A DNA stretch of 64,000 nucleotides from positions 21,669,073 to 21,733,072 of the forward strand of contig OZ022241.1 in assembly GCA_963978895.1 (NCBI GenBank), given 5' to 3'. A model generated the notes under the pieces. That model had not been told where the DNA came from, did not search any database, and saw only the letters and a list, made by a program, of their open reading frames with translations. Source of the stretch: Erpobdella octoculata (Eukaryota; Annelida; Clitellata; Hirudinida; Erpobdellidae). Position numbers and translations under genes: made by a program. This document shows positions 39,656-51,715 of the stretch, piece by piece (within the stretch, counting starts at the first letter, position 1; every line of letters starts with the position of its first letter).

Positions 39656-41748
39656 TATACAGAAGCACCTATGTCCTGACAAGTATCGGTCTGTGAATCA
39701 ACTTTCCTAGCATCAGCAGCACGAGAAACACCTTCACCGAGAATCAATGCAACATCTGGCTTATGCTCATCACTACAAGGTTCATCTAAAACAAAATATT
39801 GAGAATTATCTATTTCAAGACTAGGAACATTCACATCAGAGTCATGTGCATTTTGCTTGTTTTTACTAGGATATGCAACGGTGTCATACAATGATTTCGT
39901 TTTTAATAGGTTACTTACGGAGGGAGTAATAATAATTTGCTCATTAAGATTTGGGACGACAGCAAACCATGCACGAACCTTGGGTGCTAGGTTCACAATG
40001 TCATCACCCACAAGATCAGGTCGAACAACTAATCTAACACAACCTACAATTTCTGGTTGACCTTTAAGGCCAGATAATTTAATAAATTTATGCGGTACCC
40101 TATGAAGAAATTTGATTAAATCTTCTCTAATGCAACACACTTCTGCACCACCATCAATCAAAGCTGGAATAGATGGTAATTGATCGATAAATACATTTTC
40201 ATAAGACCTGATGTGATAATCATCAACATCTATAATGGGACATGCTTCGGGACAGGGAAAAGATTTTTGATCATCAAACAATATTTTCCTATCAACGAGA
40301 CCTTTAAGGGAATTTTTTGAATAAGAAGACAAATTTTTACCATCAACCAATGTTTTCCTGTCATCGAGACAATTAAGGGAATTTTTTGACTGAGAGGACA
40401 AATTTTTATCATCAACCAATGTTTTCCTATCATCGAGACAATTAAGGGAATATTTTGACTGAGAGGACAAATTTTTATCATCAACCAATGTTTTCCTATC
40501 ACCGAGACAATTAAGGGAATTTTCTGTTTGACAACAACTAATTCTAGGATTAGGTAAAGTCGAAGAAGGAAATTTATGTAAAGGACACTCCTTGAATGAA
40601 TGACCTTTCTTATGGCATTTAAAGCACAATCCATACCTTTTGTCTCTATCACTATCAGTGTCAATAGCATTTTTAGTCATTTTACTAGTAATTGAAAACC
40701 CTGACCCTCTATCTATTGGTTTTGGGTTGTCGAATCGAAACGGTCTAGTCTCATGTTCGTGTGTGGCCATATAGCTATCCGCAACGCGAGAAAGCTCTAG
40801 GTGATTTAACCAATCATCCCTTTCCTGGGTTAAAATGAAATCTGCACAACTGGGAGACATCAGTTGTTTCAATCTATCGGCACACATCAAACTAACTAAT
40901 TGATGGAAATTCTCATCGATATTTCTACTTTTGATATAATAGGATAACGCTGTATGTAATTCAGAAGCTACCTGTGAGTAAGTCTCACCAGGTCTTCTTT
41001 TTACAGCATAAAACCTCTCCCTCAAAAGAACGGGAGTGACTCGAAATTCCTGCAATAGAATTTGCTTCAATTCATCATAGTCACCTAATTGAGCAATGGT
41101 CAATCGACTCAAGATTGAGCGAGCTCTATCATTTAAATGTGCCTGTAATATTTTGGGTTTCACATCATCATCAACTTGGTAAGATACAAATTGATTCTCT
41201 AGATATTGAAAATACCCAGGTATCGCAGCAGGATCTGAAGGAAACTCCGCTATTATACCTTTCATGGCATTTTGAAAGCAACTAGTGCGAACGGATAAGG
41301 AAACTTCAAGACTATTGTGGTCCTGAATCCTTTCACGTTCCAGCTCTAGTTTAGCTTCAGCAAGTTTGCGGGTTGCCCTATCCTCATCTAACCTAGCTTC
41401 AGCGAGTCTGCGATTCGCCCTATCTTCATCTAACTTAGCCTCAGCAAGTGTACGCTCCTGGACTAATTTAGCATCAGCGAGTCTGCTCTCCTGTTCTAAC
41501 TTAGCTTCAGCGAGTCTGCGGTTCGCCCTATCCTCTTCTAACTTAGCTTCTTTTGCCGCCAATTCTGCTTCGCGCAATGCTAACTTACGCTCAGCTATTT
41601 CTGATTTGGAATTTTTGTTAACGTTAGCATCTTCACTAACCCTACGTGGACGCCGACTATCATCAACAAATTGATAGTGCTCCTCGCTAAGGATCCCGGT
41701 CGGACTATCCTGTGCAACCGACTCTTCAACCGTAGGAGTTCTAAACAT
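39655..41748 (-). CDS. Element 2 Gag-protease
   Basis: 697 codons from ATG at 41748 (MFRTPTVEES), chosen because it aligns with the element 1 start; the open frame extends further upstream into the leader. An Ala/Glu/Arg coiled coil contains repeats of the type RLAEAKLEQE. The capsid region runs PSDPAAIPGYFQYLENQFVS to RVADSYMATH and is of the SCAN-progenitor type. The zinc knuckle is CFKCHKKGHSFKEC. Three or four 20- to 22-residue repeats (NSLNCLDDRKTLVDDKNLSS) follow. The protease motif is IPALIDGGAEVCCIRED, where the usual DSG/DTG is DGG. The frame stops at SINE sequence (39655), so any downstream pol cannot be reached. Confidence 0.85.
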   Translation of the reverse strand: MFRTPTVEESVAQDSPTGILSEEHYQFVDDSRRPRRVSEDANVNKNSKSEIAERKLALREAELAAKEAKLEEDRANRRLAEAKLEQESRLADAKLVQERTLAEAKLDEDRANRRLAEARLDEDRATRKLAEAKLELERERIQDHNSLEVSLSVRTSCFQNAMKGIIAEFPSDPAAIPGYFQYLENQFVSYQVDDDVKPKILQAHLNDRARSILSRLTIAQLGDYDELKQILLQEFRVTPVLLRERFYAVKRRPGETYSQVASELHTALSYYIKSRNIDENFHQLVSLMCADRLKQLMSPSCADFILTQERDDWLNHLELSRVADSYMATHEHETRPFRFDNPKPIDRGSGFSITSKMTKNAIDTDSDRDKRYGLCFKCHKKGHSFKECPLHKFPSSTLPNPRISCCQTENSLNCLGDRKTLVDDKNLSSQSKYSLNCLDDRKTLVDDKNLSSQSKNSLNCLDDRKTLVDGKNLSSYSKNSLKGLVDRKILFDDQKSFPCPEACPIIDVDDYHIRSYENVFIDQLPSIPALIDGGAEVCCIREDLIKFLHRVPHKFIKLSGLKGQPEIVGCVRLVVRPDLVGDDIVNLAPKVRAWFAVVPNLNEQIIITPSVSNLLKTKSLYDTVAYPSKNKQNAHDSDVNVPSLEIDNSQYFVLDEPCSDEHKPDVALILGEGVSRAADARKVDSQTDTCQDIGASV
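40258..40520 (-). repeat. Coding minisatellite in element 2 gag
   Basis: Four tandem units of about 63 bp encoding NSLNCLDDRKTLVDDKNLSS-type repeats between the zinc knuckle and the protease. The middle units are almost identical at DNA level, so the array expanded recently. Element 1 lacks it. Confidence 0.85.
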
Positions 41749-42174
41749 ATTTACGAAACCTATTACACAGAAGAAAAAGAAAAAAAACCTAACTGAGTAA
41801 TCCGGCAACGATAAAATTTCTAACCTGAGATATGGATCGGCCCTCCTTGAGAAACGAATGTCGCCTCGTGTCGAACTGAACGGTCTGAAACTCTGTCTGG
41901 ACTCTTTCTCCAACACTGAAATTGTCAATCGTCGATCTTGCAATGATGATCCTCCCTGATCTGGTCGATTTGCGTCGAATCCCTGGTCGGTTTTGCAGAT
42001 CCAGGTCGAATTCCGCTGATCCCGCCAAAACCACTGGATACCGCCAAAGTCGTCAGATCTCCAAACTTGGTAGAACCTCACCAACTTGATGAACTCCACC
42101 ACACAGGACGAATCTCACCCAAAACTGATCGATGTATCGAACTGACGATCCCACCGCTGCCACCAAAAATACAA
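41749..42174 (-). other. Element 2 leader with tRNA-Leu primer-binding site
   Basis: The plus-strand sequence ATCCCACCGCTGCCACCA (42149-42166) matches the element 1 primer site and lies about 8 bp inside the 5' LTR. The leader contains scattered GGTCGA motifs. An ATG-less open frame across it is not a gene. Confidence 0.75.
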
Positions 42175-42590
42175 TGTGACGACTCCGCCTTTGCGAAGAG
42201 TCGCTACTGCTGGAGAAACTCGAGTTGATTAACTATCGAAACAAAGTTAATCACACACTGATTGAGTATTAGTTATTTTATTAACGAATAAAGTTCAAAA
42301 TTATCGAAAACTATCAATCAAACAACACGACAGAGAATAACAGGTTCAAGTTCTATCAAAACATGGCGAATCTCATAAAGTAGTTCCTGACAGCCTTATA
42401 TATACAAGCCCTCCAGGCCAGCCGCAAATGGGTAAATCTACAGGCTACAGGCCAAAACATTCAAATAATCGCGCAATGATACATACAATTCAAAATACAC
42501 AACGTTGTGCAATACACCTTGCACCACCTACGCCGGAAATTCCAAACATATAGGGCCAGGCACGCACACTGCGTTTACGCGGGTGTGACA
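42175..42590 (-). repeat. Element 2 5' LTR
   Basis: Plus strand TGTGACGACTCCGCC to GCGGGTGTGACA. It pairs with 37216-37631 with only a few differences, mostly at the last 15 bp. Confidence 0.92.
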
Positions 42591-42595
42591 ATGAT

Positions 42596-44584
<1,989 letters not shown>

Positions 44585-44865
44585 AGCCCTTTAAATTATG
44601 AAGTTAAAATGTATTTACTATAATGCGAAAATAGAATGAAACTATAAAACGACAAGAATAAACGTTAATGAAAACTGAAATAGAAAAAACAACGTATGGA
44701 AAGTGGAAAGCAAGATATAAAAGGTAGGTAACTAACGTACAAGATTAGTAAAAACCGAAGCGGAAAATAATTGTAAACAAAACGAAAACATGGCGATAGT
44801 GGCCGCAGCGCAGGTATTTACGCGACTATGCACTAGGTAATTGTTGTCAGGTGCGCGCAATCAGG

Positions 44866-46318
44866 CTAGGTACGTCTACCGCGTCGTATTGTTATATTAA
44901 CGTTGTTGACAAGTCGAGCAAATAGCTGGAAAGAAGACACGGACTCCACCGGAAGACGGTCATCGGACAAGTCACCAACGCCGCGGCTACGCACACTTTC
45001 AGGACTGGAGTTATCACGTGATGGGGATCCATGGACGGGACACAGGCCCTGGCCATCATTGCCGACGACGTCAGCGATCGGAAGGTGAGCAGGAGTAAGA
45101 GGGCCGACTCCTTGGTTGCCACGAGAAATAAAGTTGTCCTCGCCGCTCACCGATGAAACCAGATGAACATTGTTAAGAACGTCGGTTGTCGGAGTCAGAG
45201 AACGAATGGCGATTAGAGTGTCTTCTTCTGGGTCGCCAAAAGAAACGGAATTGTTTTCGCCGGTGGCCATCTGAACTTCTTTAACTTCATTAAGAACGTC
45301 TGTAGTTTGATGGCTAACGGTAATTGGAGTGTCAACTTCTTGGTCACTACAAGAAGCGGAATTCTCTTCGATGCATACGGCCAGATCTTGGTCGATGTTG
45401 CCAAGAACGTCGGCAGACGGAAGGCAAGTGGTGATTACAGGGTCGACTGGTCTGTCGCCACAGGAAGTAGAAACCACCTCACCACCGACTTTTGAAACAT
45501 GAGAGTGAGCGCACACATTCGAAGTATGGCGTGGCTGATCCGCACGCGAAGTCGTTTCACTTGCGGAGTTATGAGTGACGGGATAGACGTTAGCACAGCC
45601 GCCGTCTGCACCACAATGTAGCAGCAAGGTACGTCCGAACTTGTCGTCGTGGATATTTATGCTAGGTCGTTGCTGAGAGATCATCAACGCCTCTTTAATT
45701 TTGAGACGATTAGGATCAAGGTCGTAAGAGACAACCTCGGTGTTGTCGCGAAGCATTTTTTGGTTTGGCTTAGAGCCGTGGAATTTGACAAAATGCGCGT
45801 GTAGACTCCCACCCTGTGTGTGCATCGTCAGACGGCGAGAGAGTGTTGTCCGAGTGTGGCCGATGTAGGTTTCAAGATTATTGTGAGCATATGGGCAAGT
45901 AAACTTGTAGACGACGTTTTTTCTCTGCAAAACGCCGCCGTTAATGGGGCTATTTCTCAGAACCAGGTTATGGGTTTTCAAGTTTTTGTAGTAGATGTGC
46001 AGTTTTAACTCCTCGGATGAAGGATTGGAAACTTTAACGTTGTCATAGATTATATTTCTTAATACTTTTTCATCCTGTTTGTAGTTGTCGTGCATTTGAG
46101 CACAATAGAAGATGGAAAGGAATGACCTCTTAGATTGCTCTGTGGTTGCTGATTTATTAACTTTTCGAGCAACGAACTTTTTTATAGTTTCGTCGACCAT
46201 TGTATTTGAGAAATTGTTGTTAATAAGGAGAGCTTTTATTCTTTTGAGTTCAGCATCAAAGTCGTTCCAATTGTCAGAGTAGTTGTAGGCACGATTTAGA
46301 TAACCGGTAATTACACTG
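44866..46318 (-). pseudogene. PLE4 GIY-YIG endonuclease with long acidic tail
   Basis: Open from the truncation point for about 484 codons. RT thumb remnant YNYSDNWNDFDAELKRIKAL is followed by CAQMHDNYKQDEKV. The endonuclease follows: VVYKFTCPYAHNNLETYIGH, TRTTLSRRLTMHTQGGSLHA, NRLKIKEALMISQQRPSINI and KFGRTLLLHCG. A tail of about 230 residues then contains repeated blocks on the theme DQEVDTPITV…TDVLN.V (SFGDPEEDTLIA, SRGNQGVGPLTPA), acidic and Ser-rich, with no recognised fold. The endonuclease is complete with the YIG, Arg and His residues, but no RT precedes it. The repeated tail units suggest internal duplication. Confidence 0.82.
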
Positions 46319-46337
46319 TATATATATATATATATAT
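46319..46337. repeat. Short (TA)n, right flank of PLE4
   Basis: About ten TA units, shared as the boundary between PLE4 and a family-A repeat. Confidence 0.9.
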
Positions 46338-46554
46338 ACTAGCTGGCGCACCCGGCATTGCCCGGGGTTTTTATAGGTTTACCTAATGCGTTTCTTTTTC
46401 GCTCCCGTTTACTTCCCGCTAACGCTCCCGCTCCCGGTCGTTATCCGTTCCCTGTCGCTTTCCCGCTCATTTTTCGCTCTTAGTTGCTCCCCTTAGATCC
46501 GATTCTACATACATCCATACATACATACATACATACATACATACATACATACGT
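46338..46554 (+). repeat. Repeat family A, left end plus (CATA)n
   Basis: ACTAGCTGGCGCACCCGGCA, TTGCCCGGGGTTTTTATAGG, then CGCTCCCG-type minisatellite units and (CATA)n (46505-46550). The LINE at 46555 interrupts the CATA array; the array and the rest of the repeat continue after 49484. Confidence 0.65.
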
Positions 46555-47319
46555 TTGACTTTTTTGATTAGATCTGTTTATGATCAACTGCCGTCATCTA
46601 GCAATCTTCGAAGATGGAAGTTGAAAGACGATGATTCGTGCATGTTATGTGGGCAATCGGAGACTCTCATTCACGTTCTTTCCTGTAGTTCGTTTTCACT
46701 TTCACACGGGAGGTACACTTGGCGCCATAACCAAGTATTCCGAAAATTGCTTGACTTCGTCAAAGAAGCGTGTAAGAAAGCAAAAACAAGAGGAATACAG
46801 CAGAAAAGAAAAATCTACTTTCTGAGAGAAGGCAATCTGAAGTTCCACAGGTTCAGATCTACGAGAGACTTTGAATGTGTAATGGGTGCTGCCGACGATT
46901 GGTCGGTTTCGGCTGATTTGGATGGCGAGAGAAAATTTCCAGAAGCTGTGAGATCTAGCGGTTTAAAGCCGGATATAATTATATATTCTGACTTGGCCAA
47001 GACAATGCTCCTGATTGAACTCTCTGTGCCATGGGAAAGTAACATGGAATCTAGCAATATTTTCAAAAAGGAGAGAAACAATGTTTTAGCAATTGATTTG
47101 AATGCCAAAGGGTTCAGGACTGAAATTTTTGCAATCGAGGTTGGCGTTGGAGGGTTGGTTACCAGCTCAATGTTAAAACTGCTGAAAGCTCTTGGTTTTT
47201 CAAACCGAGAAAAAACTAGAGCCATCAAGGAGATCTCCCAGACAGCTGAAGCTGCATCTTTTTGGATTTTCGCTAATAGAAAAAAGAAAGCGCTACAAGA
47301 TGCACACGAAATGGTTTAG
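46555..47319 (+). pseudogene. LINE C-terminal zinc motif and restriction-like endonuclease (first copy)
   Basis: 254 codons: CMLCGQSETLIHVLSCSSFS is the Cys/His motif typical of R2/NeSL-type LINEs. Then GAADDWSVSADLDGERKFPE, SGLKPDIIIYSDLAKTMLLI and ELSVPWESNMESS form the PD-(D/E)xK endonuclease core, followed by FRTEIFAIEVGVGGL. These LINEs use it to nick the target strand. The frame is open but lacks the RT in front, so it is a fragment. Confidence 0.8.
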
Positions 47320-47402
47320 CCTTGTTTACATTGAGCGATAATCGTTCCGGCGATTTCAAGTGATGTTTCGAACAGTTTTCTGCTGAACTTTGAATTTTCG
47401 TG

Positions 47403-48008
47403 TTGGATGATACAACTTTGGTTCTAAACAAATGTATCTCAATGCGACGAGCTCTTGATGCATTCAGCGGGCTGCTATCATGGTGCGGCATGAGTTTCAA
47501 GGCAACCAAGTCAAGAGGCTTGTCTCTGCGACGAGGCAAGATCGACGATAACGTGACGTTTTCAGTTGCTGGCAACAGGATCCCAACATTGAGAGAAGAA
47601 CCTGTTAAGAGCCTGGGAAGGTGGTATGAAGATTTGCTTAACGACAATGGACGGTGTTCTGAAGTTCTCCGATCGGCATTTGAAGATATGAAGAAAATTG
47701 ATGCGGCCCCACTCAAATTGCAGGTTCAAATTGTGGTTGCTTCAGTTTGTTCTATTACCGAGATTGCTGTGGCCTCTATCAATGTATGAGATGAGCTTAC
47801 CATTGGTGGGAAAGCTAGAAAGGAGGATGAATAAATTTACAAGGAAATGGTTGGGTCTGTCTCCGGGATTTACTTCGGTAGCTTTGTACAGCAAGACTGC
47901 CAAACTGAGGTTGCCACTGAAGTCTTTGGTTGAGGAGTTTAAGATAAACAAGATCCGTACGCAACTAATTCTGGATAACTCTTCGGATCAAAGAAATGTG
48001 GAGATGGG
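47403..48008 (+). pseudogene. LINE reverse transcriptase C-terminal part (second copy)
   Basis: Starts at LDDTTLVLNKCISMRRALDA, the catalytic Asp-Asp block, then FSGLLSWCGMSFKATKSRGL and NRIPTLREEPVKSLGRWYED. After a frameshift near 47720 it reads LWLLQFVLLPRLLWPLSMYE and RRMNKFTRKWLGLSPGFTSV (thumb region). It is disrupted at 48009 by the inverted duplication. Confidence 0.78.
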
Positions 48009-48347
48009 ACCAGACTTGTTCGTTCACTGGTGCTGGCTTTTGACCACCAAATTCGATGGGTTGACCCGAGACCCCGTTTGTCCTGTTGAACTGCCCCAAC
48101 TTTTTCTGTCCAATGTAAAGAGGCTTCAGTTTCTGCGATCTCCTTTCTGGCTACCAATTTCTTTCCGGACTTTACCTCTTGTAAAGTCCGGAAAGAAATT
48201 GGTAGCCAGAAAGGAGATCGCAGAAACTGAAGCCTCTTTACATTGGACAGAAAAAGTTGGGGCAGTTCAACAGGACAAACGGGGTCTCGGGTCAACCCAT
48301 CGAATTTGGTGGTCAAAAGCCAGCACCAGTGAACGAACAAGTCTGGT
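48009..48347. repeat. Perfect palindrome, 167-bp arms, 5-bp spacer
   Basis: 48009-48175 is the exact reverse complement of 48181-48347 (checked base by base by eye); the spacer is CTCTT. Undamaged copies read GGGACCTCTTGTAAAGTCC, so the left arm is an inverted copy of the right arm placed between GGGAC and CTCTTG. Open frames on both strands here mirror each other and are not separate genes. Confidence 0.92.
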
Positions 48348-49251
48348 CATTCAGGAAAGAAAGAAAGCTATCGAGTCCCAGCTATCTCAACAAGGAGATT
48401 GGACGACATGGAAAAAATGCTGTTCAGCGTTTGCTTTCTTGGAAAAACATTTGGCAATACATACCACTACGTTTATCTTTTTTGATTAGATCTGTTTATG
48501 ATCAACTTCCGTCATCCAGCAATCTTCGAAGATGGAAGTTGAAAGGCGATGATTCGTGCATGTTATGTGGGCAATCGGAGACTCTCATTCACGTTCTTTC
48601 CTGTTGTTCGTTTTCACTTTCACACGGGAGGTACACTTGGCGCCATAACCAAGTACTCCGAAAATTGCTTGACTTCGTCAAAGAAGCGTGTAAGAAAGCA
48701 AAACAAGAGGAATACAGCAGAAAAGGAAAATCTACTTTTTGAGAGAAGACAATCTGAAGTTCCACAGGTTCAGATCTACAAGAGACTTTGAATGTGTGAT
48801 GGGTGCTGCCGACGATTGGTCGGTTTCGGTTGATTTGGATGGCGAAAGAAAATTTCCAGAAGCTGTGAGATCTAGCGGTTTAAAGCCGGATATAATTATA
48901 TATTCTGACTTGGCCAAGACAATGCTCCTGATTGAACTCTCTGTGCCATGGGAAAGTAACATGGAATCTAGCAATATTTTCAAGGAGGAGAGATATAGGG
49001 ATTTAGCAATTGATTTGAATGCCAAAGGGTTCAGGACTGAAATTTTTGCAGTCGAGGTTGGCGTTCGAGGGTTGGTTAGCAGCTCAATGTTAAAACTGCT
49101 GAAAGCTCTTGGTTTTTCAAACCGAGAAAAAACTAAAGCCATCAAGGAGATCTCCCAGACAGCTGAAGCTGCGTCTTTATGGATTTTCGCTAATAGAAAA
49201 AAGAAAGCGCTACAAGATGCACACGAAATGGTTAAGCCTTGTTTACATTGA
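48181..49251 (+). pseudogene. LINE C-terminal zinc motif and restriction-like endonuclease (second copy)
   Basis: Frames 48257-48742 and 48739-49251 overlap with one frameshift. They include SCMLCGQSETLIHVLSCCSF, GAADDWSVSVDLDGERKFPE, SGLKPDIIIYSDLAKTMLLI and ELSVPWESNMESSN, then LWIFANRKKKALQDAHEMVK. The same domains occur as in the first copy. The frameshift near 48740 (AAACAAG instead of AAAACAAG) inactivates it. Confidence 0.8.
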
Positions 49252-49484
49252 GCGATAATCGTTCCGGCGATTTTAAATTTTGTTTCGAACAGTTTTCTGC
49301 TGAACTTTGAATTTTCGTGTTTCAAGTTAGGAATTTGGACATTTTTCTCGCCGAAGGGCGTCCGCCTGATCAGCGGACGTGGGCCCACCTCTCTTAAAAG
49401 CGTCAAGAAGTTTAAGAGCCGAAACGCTAAAAATGAGAGGTTCTTCTTCTGAAGACCTTCGGCGACGAAAGCTCGCATAGAGTT

Positions 49485-49805
49485 ATAACACACACATACA
49501 TACATACATACATACATAAATACATACATACATACATACATACATACATACATACATACATACATGCACATGCACATACACATACACATACACATACATA
49601 CACACATACATACGCACATACATACATACATGCATGCATGCATGCATGCATACATACATACATACATACATACATACATACATACATACATACATACATA
49701 CATACATACATACATACATGCATACATACATACATACATACATACATACATACATACATACATACATACATACATACATACATACATACATACATACATA
49801 CATAC

Positions 49806-49836
<31 letters not shown>

Positions 49837-49843
49837 CATAATC
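49485..49843. repeat. (CATA)n microsatellite, long
   Basis: CATA tetranucleotides with CACATA and CATG variants. It directly follows the LINE 3' end (GTTATAACACAC). Thr-Tyr-Ile-His and Met-Tyr-Val-Cys frames over it are artefacts. Confidence 0.97.
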
Positions 49844-50473
49844 CCGATTCCGTTCCCGCTTACGCTCACGCTCATTTTCTCCTTTCCACTCTTTCCTAAC
49901 TTCTTTTAGCCCATAAAACGCAAAATAGATTTGCTAAAAGTTGTTTTAAGCCTTCAAACGTTGTTACGTAAACTAAATTTGAATTTTATTACACAAATAA
50001 CCTTTGATGGTCGTACATAAGCACTTTCGGCCTTGAAAGTTTTTCAGCCTACCTGAGCCGGGAGATCGGAGTTAGGAGTCCAAACATTCTTAACAATCAT
50101 CCCCTGTATGAAAACTACCTCTTTGCCAAATTTCATCAAGATCGTTCTCCCGCTCCGCTCATTTTGTGACCGATTTCAATTTTTTCCACAAAAACCTTCT
50201 ACCATTGCCTCTCAAGCTTGTGTAAAAATTGCACTACGATTGAATGAATGGTGTAACAATGCATAAAGGACATCTATACTTACATACATATTTTCATATA
50301 TATATACATATATATATATAGTTCCCGCTTGCTCACCCGCTCCGCTCATTTTGTGACGGATTTCAATTTTTTTTTCTATATTTGATTCCCCTTGACTCTC
50401 AAGATTGTGTGAAGATTTCATTACGATCCGATGAATGGTGTAGCAAATGCATAAAGAACATACATATATACAT
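49844..50473 (+). repeat. Repeat family A, right part
   Basis: After the CATA array: CGTTCCCGCTTACGCTC, CATAAAACGCAAAATAGATT, GGTCGTACATAAGCACTTTCGG, TTTGCCAAATTTCATCAAGATC, CCGCTCCGCTCATTTTGTGAC, GAATGGTGTAACAATGCATAAAGG, then TA-rich sequence and a second CCGCTCATTTTGTGACGGATTTC unit (50320-50470). The same sequence in reverse orientation lies at 57420-57795. No coding content. Confidence 0.65.
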
Positions 50474-50497
50474 ACAAACATTATTTATATATATATA

Positions 50498-50650
50498 TAC
50501 TAACGGGGGCACCCGGCCTTGCCCGGGGTTTTTAGGGGTTTTTCTAATGTTTATCTCTCTCGCTTTAGTTTCCTTCTCCGCTTTCCCGTTCCCGTCGCGT
50601 TCCCGGTCGCTTTTCCGCTGCCAGTCGCTTTTCCGCTCGCGGTCGCTTTT

Positions 50651-50653
<3 letters not shown>
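50498..50653 (+). repeat. Repeat family A, left-end copy
   Basis: ACTAACGGGGGCACCCGGCC, TTGCCCGGGGTTTTTAGGGG, then CGTTCCCGGTCGCTTTTCCGC minisatellite units, starting and ending in TA repeats. Confidence 0.65.
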
Positions 50654-50729
<76 letters not shown>

Positions 50730-50733
<4 letters not shown>

Positions 50734-51526
50734 GGTTGCACCGAAAACCGGCCCCGGCCCCGGCTCCGGCCGAAAACCGGTCATTTTTCCGAATCCGGTC
50801 AAATCCGGCTCCGGCCGGATTTGATGGCCGGATTTAACGTATTTATTTATTTATTTCAGTGAAATACATTTATATATATATATATCTTTCAAATGGCTTA
50901 TCTATTTCTTATCAGTTTATTTCATATAGCTAGGTTGAATGATTAATAAAATTAATCTTCCTATTGCTGCAACAGAATAGCACGCCCGGAAGCTCTATAA
51001 GGTCACGCTCGCGGACCTTGAACTCTCTTTCTCTCTTTTGTCAAATTATTCTGTTTTTGTTTGAGTACTAAAAATAAACGGCATAAAATGGCTGAGAAAA
51101 AATCGGACATTTGGGCGTATTTTGATGTCAAAATCACGAATAATTCGAAGGCTGTTTGTAAACACTGCTACACGGAGTTGTCACGCGACAAGACTAATAC
51201 TTCCAAAAGATTTTCGACGTCTTCTCTGCTTATTCATCTAAGATCTAAGATCGATGGCGGCTGCTGTTGAAGTTGCCACTGCCACCTCCTCGAAAACTGT
51301 TTACTATTTTTTATTTTATTGTTTATTTGAAATAAAGCTGATATTGTCTGTTGGTTACTACGTTGGTTTTTAATGATAACATGCAATTGAACAAAAAGAT
51401 GAATAATGAATGTTACAAAATGACAAGACCGGCCCCGGCCCCGGCCCCGGCCGGATTTTGAATTATGAATCCGGCCAGAACCGGCCCCGGCCGGATTTGA
51501 AAAACCCAAGTCCGGTGCAACCTTAA
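50730..51526 (+). mobile_element. Short hAT-like element with BED finger and GC-rich ends
   Basis: Ends TTAGGGTTGCACCG and CGGTGCAACCTTAA are inverted repeats (one mismatch). Both ends carry CCGGCC/CCGGCTCCGG subterminal repeats. It lies in (TA)n on both sides, so an 8-bp duplication cannot be seen. A relative in reverse orientation lies at 12653-13298. It encodes only a BED finger and is non-autonomous. Confidence 0.8.
51088..51270 (+). pseudogene. BED zinc-finger fragment of a hAT transposase
   Basis: ATG at 51088: MAEKKSDIWAYFDVKITNNS, KAVCKHCYTELSRDKTNTSK and STSSLLIHLRSK. The pattern W.YF…C..C…L..HL is a BED-type finger, which binds transposon ends. The final His and the rest of the transposase are missing because sequence jumps to the 3' part of the element. 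If expressed it might act as a repressor, which is speculation. Confidence 0.75.
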
Positions 51527-51595
51527 TATATATATATATATATATATATATAGATATAGATATATGTATATATATATATATATATTTATTTATAT

Positions 51596-51706
51596 TGTTC
51601 CCGCTCACTCACCTGCTCCGCTCCGCTCATTTTGTGACGGATTTCAGTTTTTTTCTCTATATTTGATTCCCCTTGACTCTCATGGTTGTATGAAAATTTC
51701 ATTACG
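51596..51706 (+). repeat. Repeat family A, right-part unit
   Basis: TTCCCGCTCACTCACCTGCTCC, CATTTTGTGACGGATTTC, CCTTGACTCTCATGGTTG and TTCATTACGATAT between TA repeats; a short copy of the unit at 50320-50470. Confidence 0.6.
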
Positions 51707-51715
51707 ATATATTAT

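Larger units (their letters stand above)
37211..42595 (-). mobile_element. Gmr1-like LTR retrotransposon, element 2 (defective)
   Basis: LTRs at 37216-37631 and 42175-42590 (416 bp each, nearly identical); 5-bp duplication ATGAT at 37211-37215 and 42591-42595. Gag-protease is intact in frame, integrase is partial, and most RT and all RNase H are deleted. A SINE lies at 39454-39655. It must depend on proteins of relatives to move. Gene order up to integrase agrees with element 1. Confidence 0.9.
46555..49484 (+). mobile_element. LINE with restriction-like endonuclease, rearranged copies in (CATA)n
   Basis: Two overlapping plus-strand copies. The first (46555-47402) holds the C-terminal endonuclease and part of the 3' UTR; the second (47403-49484) runs from the RT catalytic motif to the 3' end. 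The shared part (46555-47402 and about 48474-49322) is about 97% identical by eye. (CATA)n lies on both sides. The second copy contains a perfect palindrome (48009-48347). No intact ORF remains. Confidence 0.8.

Noticed and set aside
47939..48340. Minus-strand ORF of 133 codons mirroring the plus-strand LINE frame
   Set aside because: It is the antisense image created by the perfect palindrome, not a separate gene.
49427..49909. Met-Tyr-Val-Cys and Thr-Tyr-Ile-His reading frames of up to 355 codons
   Set aside because: Translation of (CATA)n; one of them only appears long because it runs into antisense LINE sequence.
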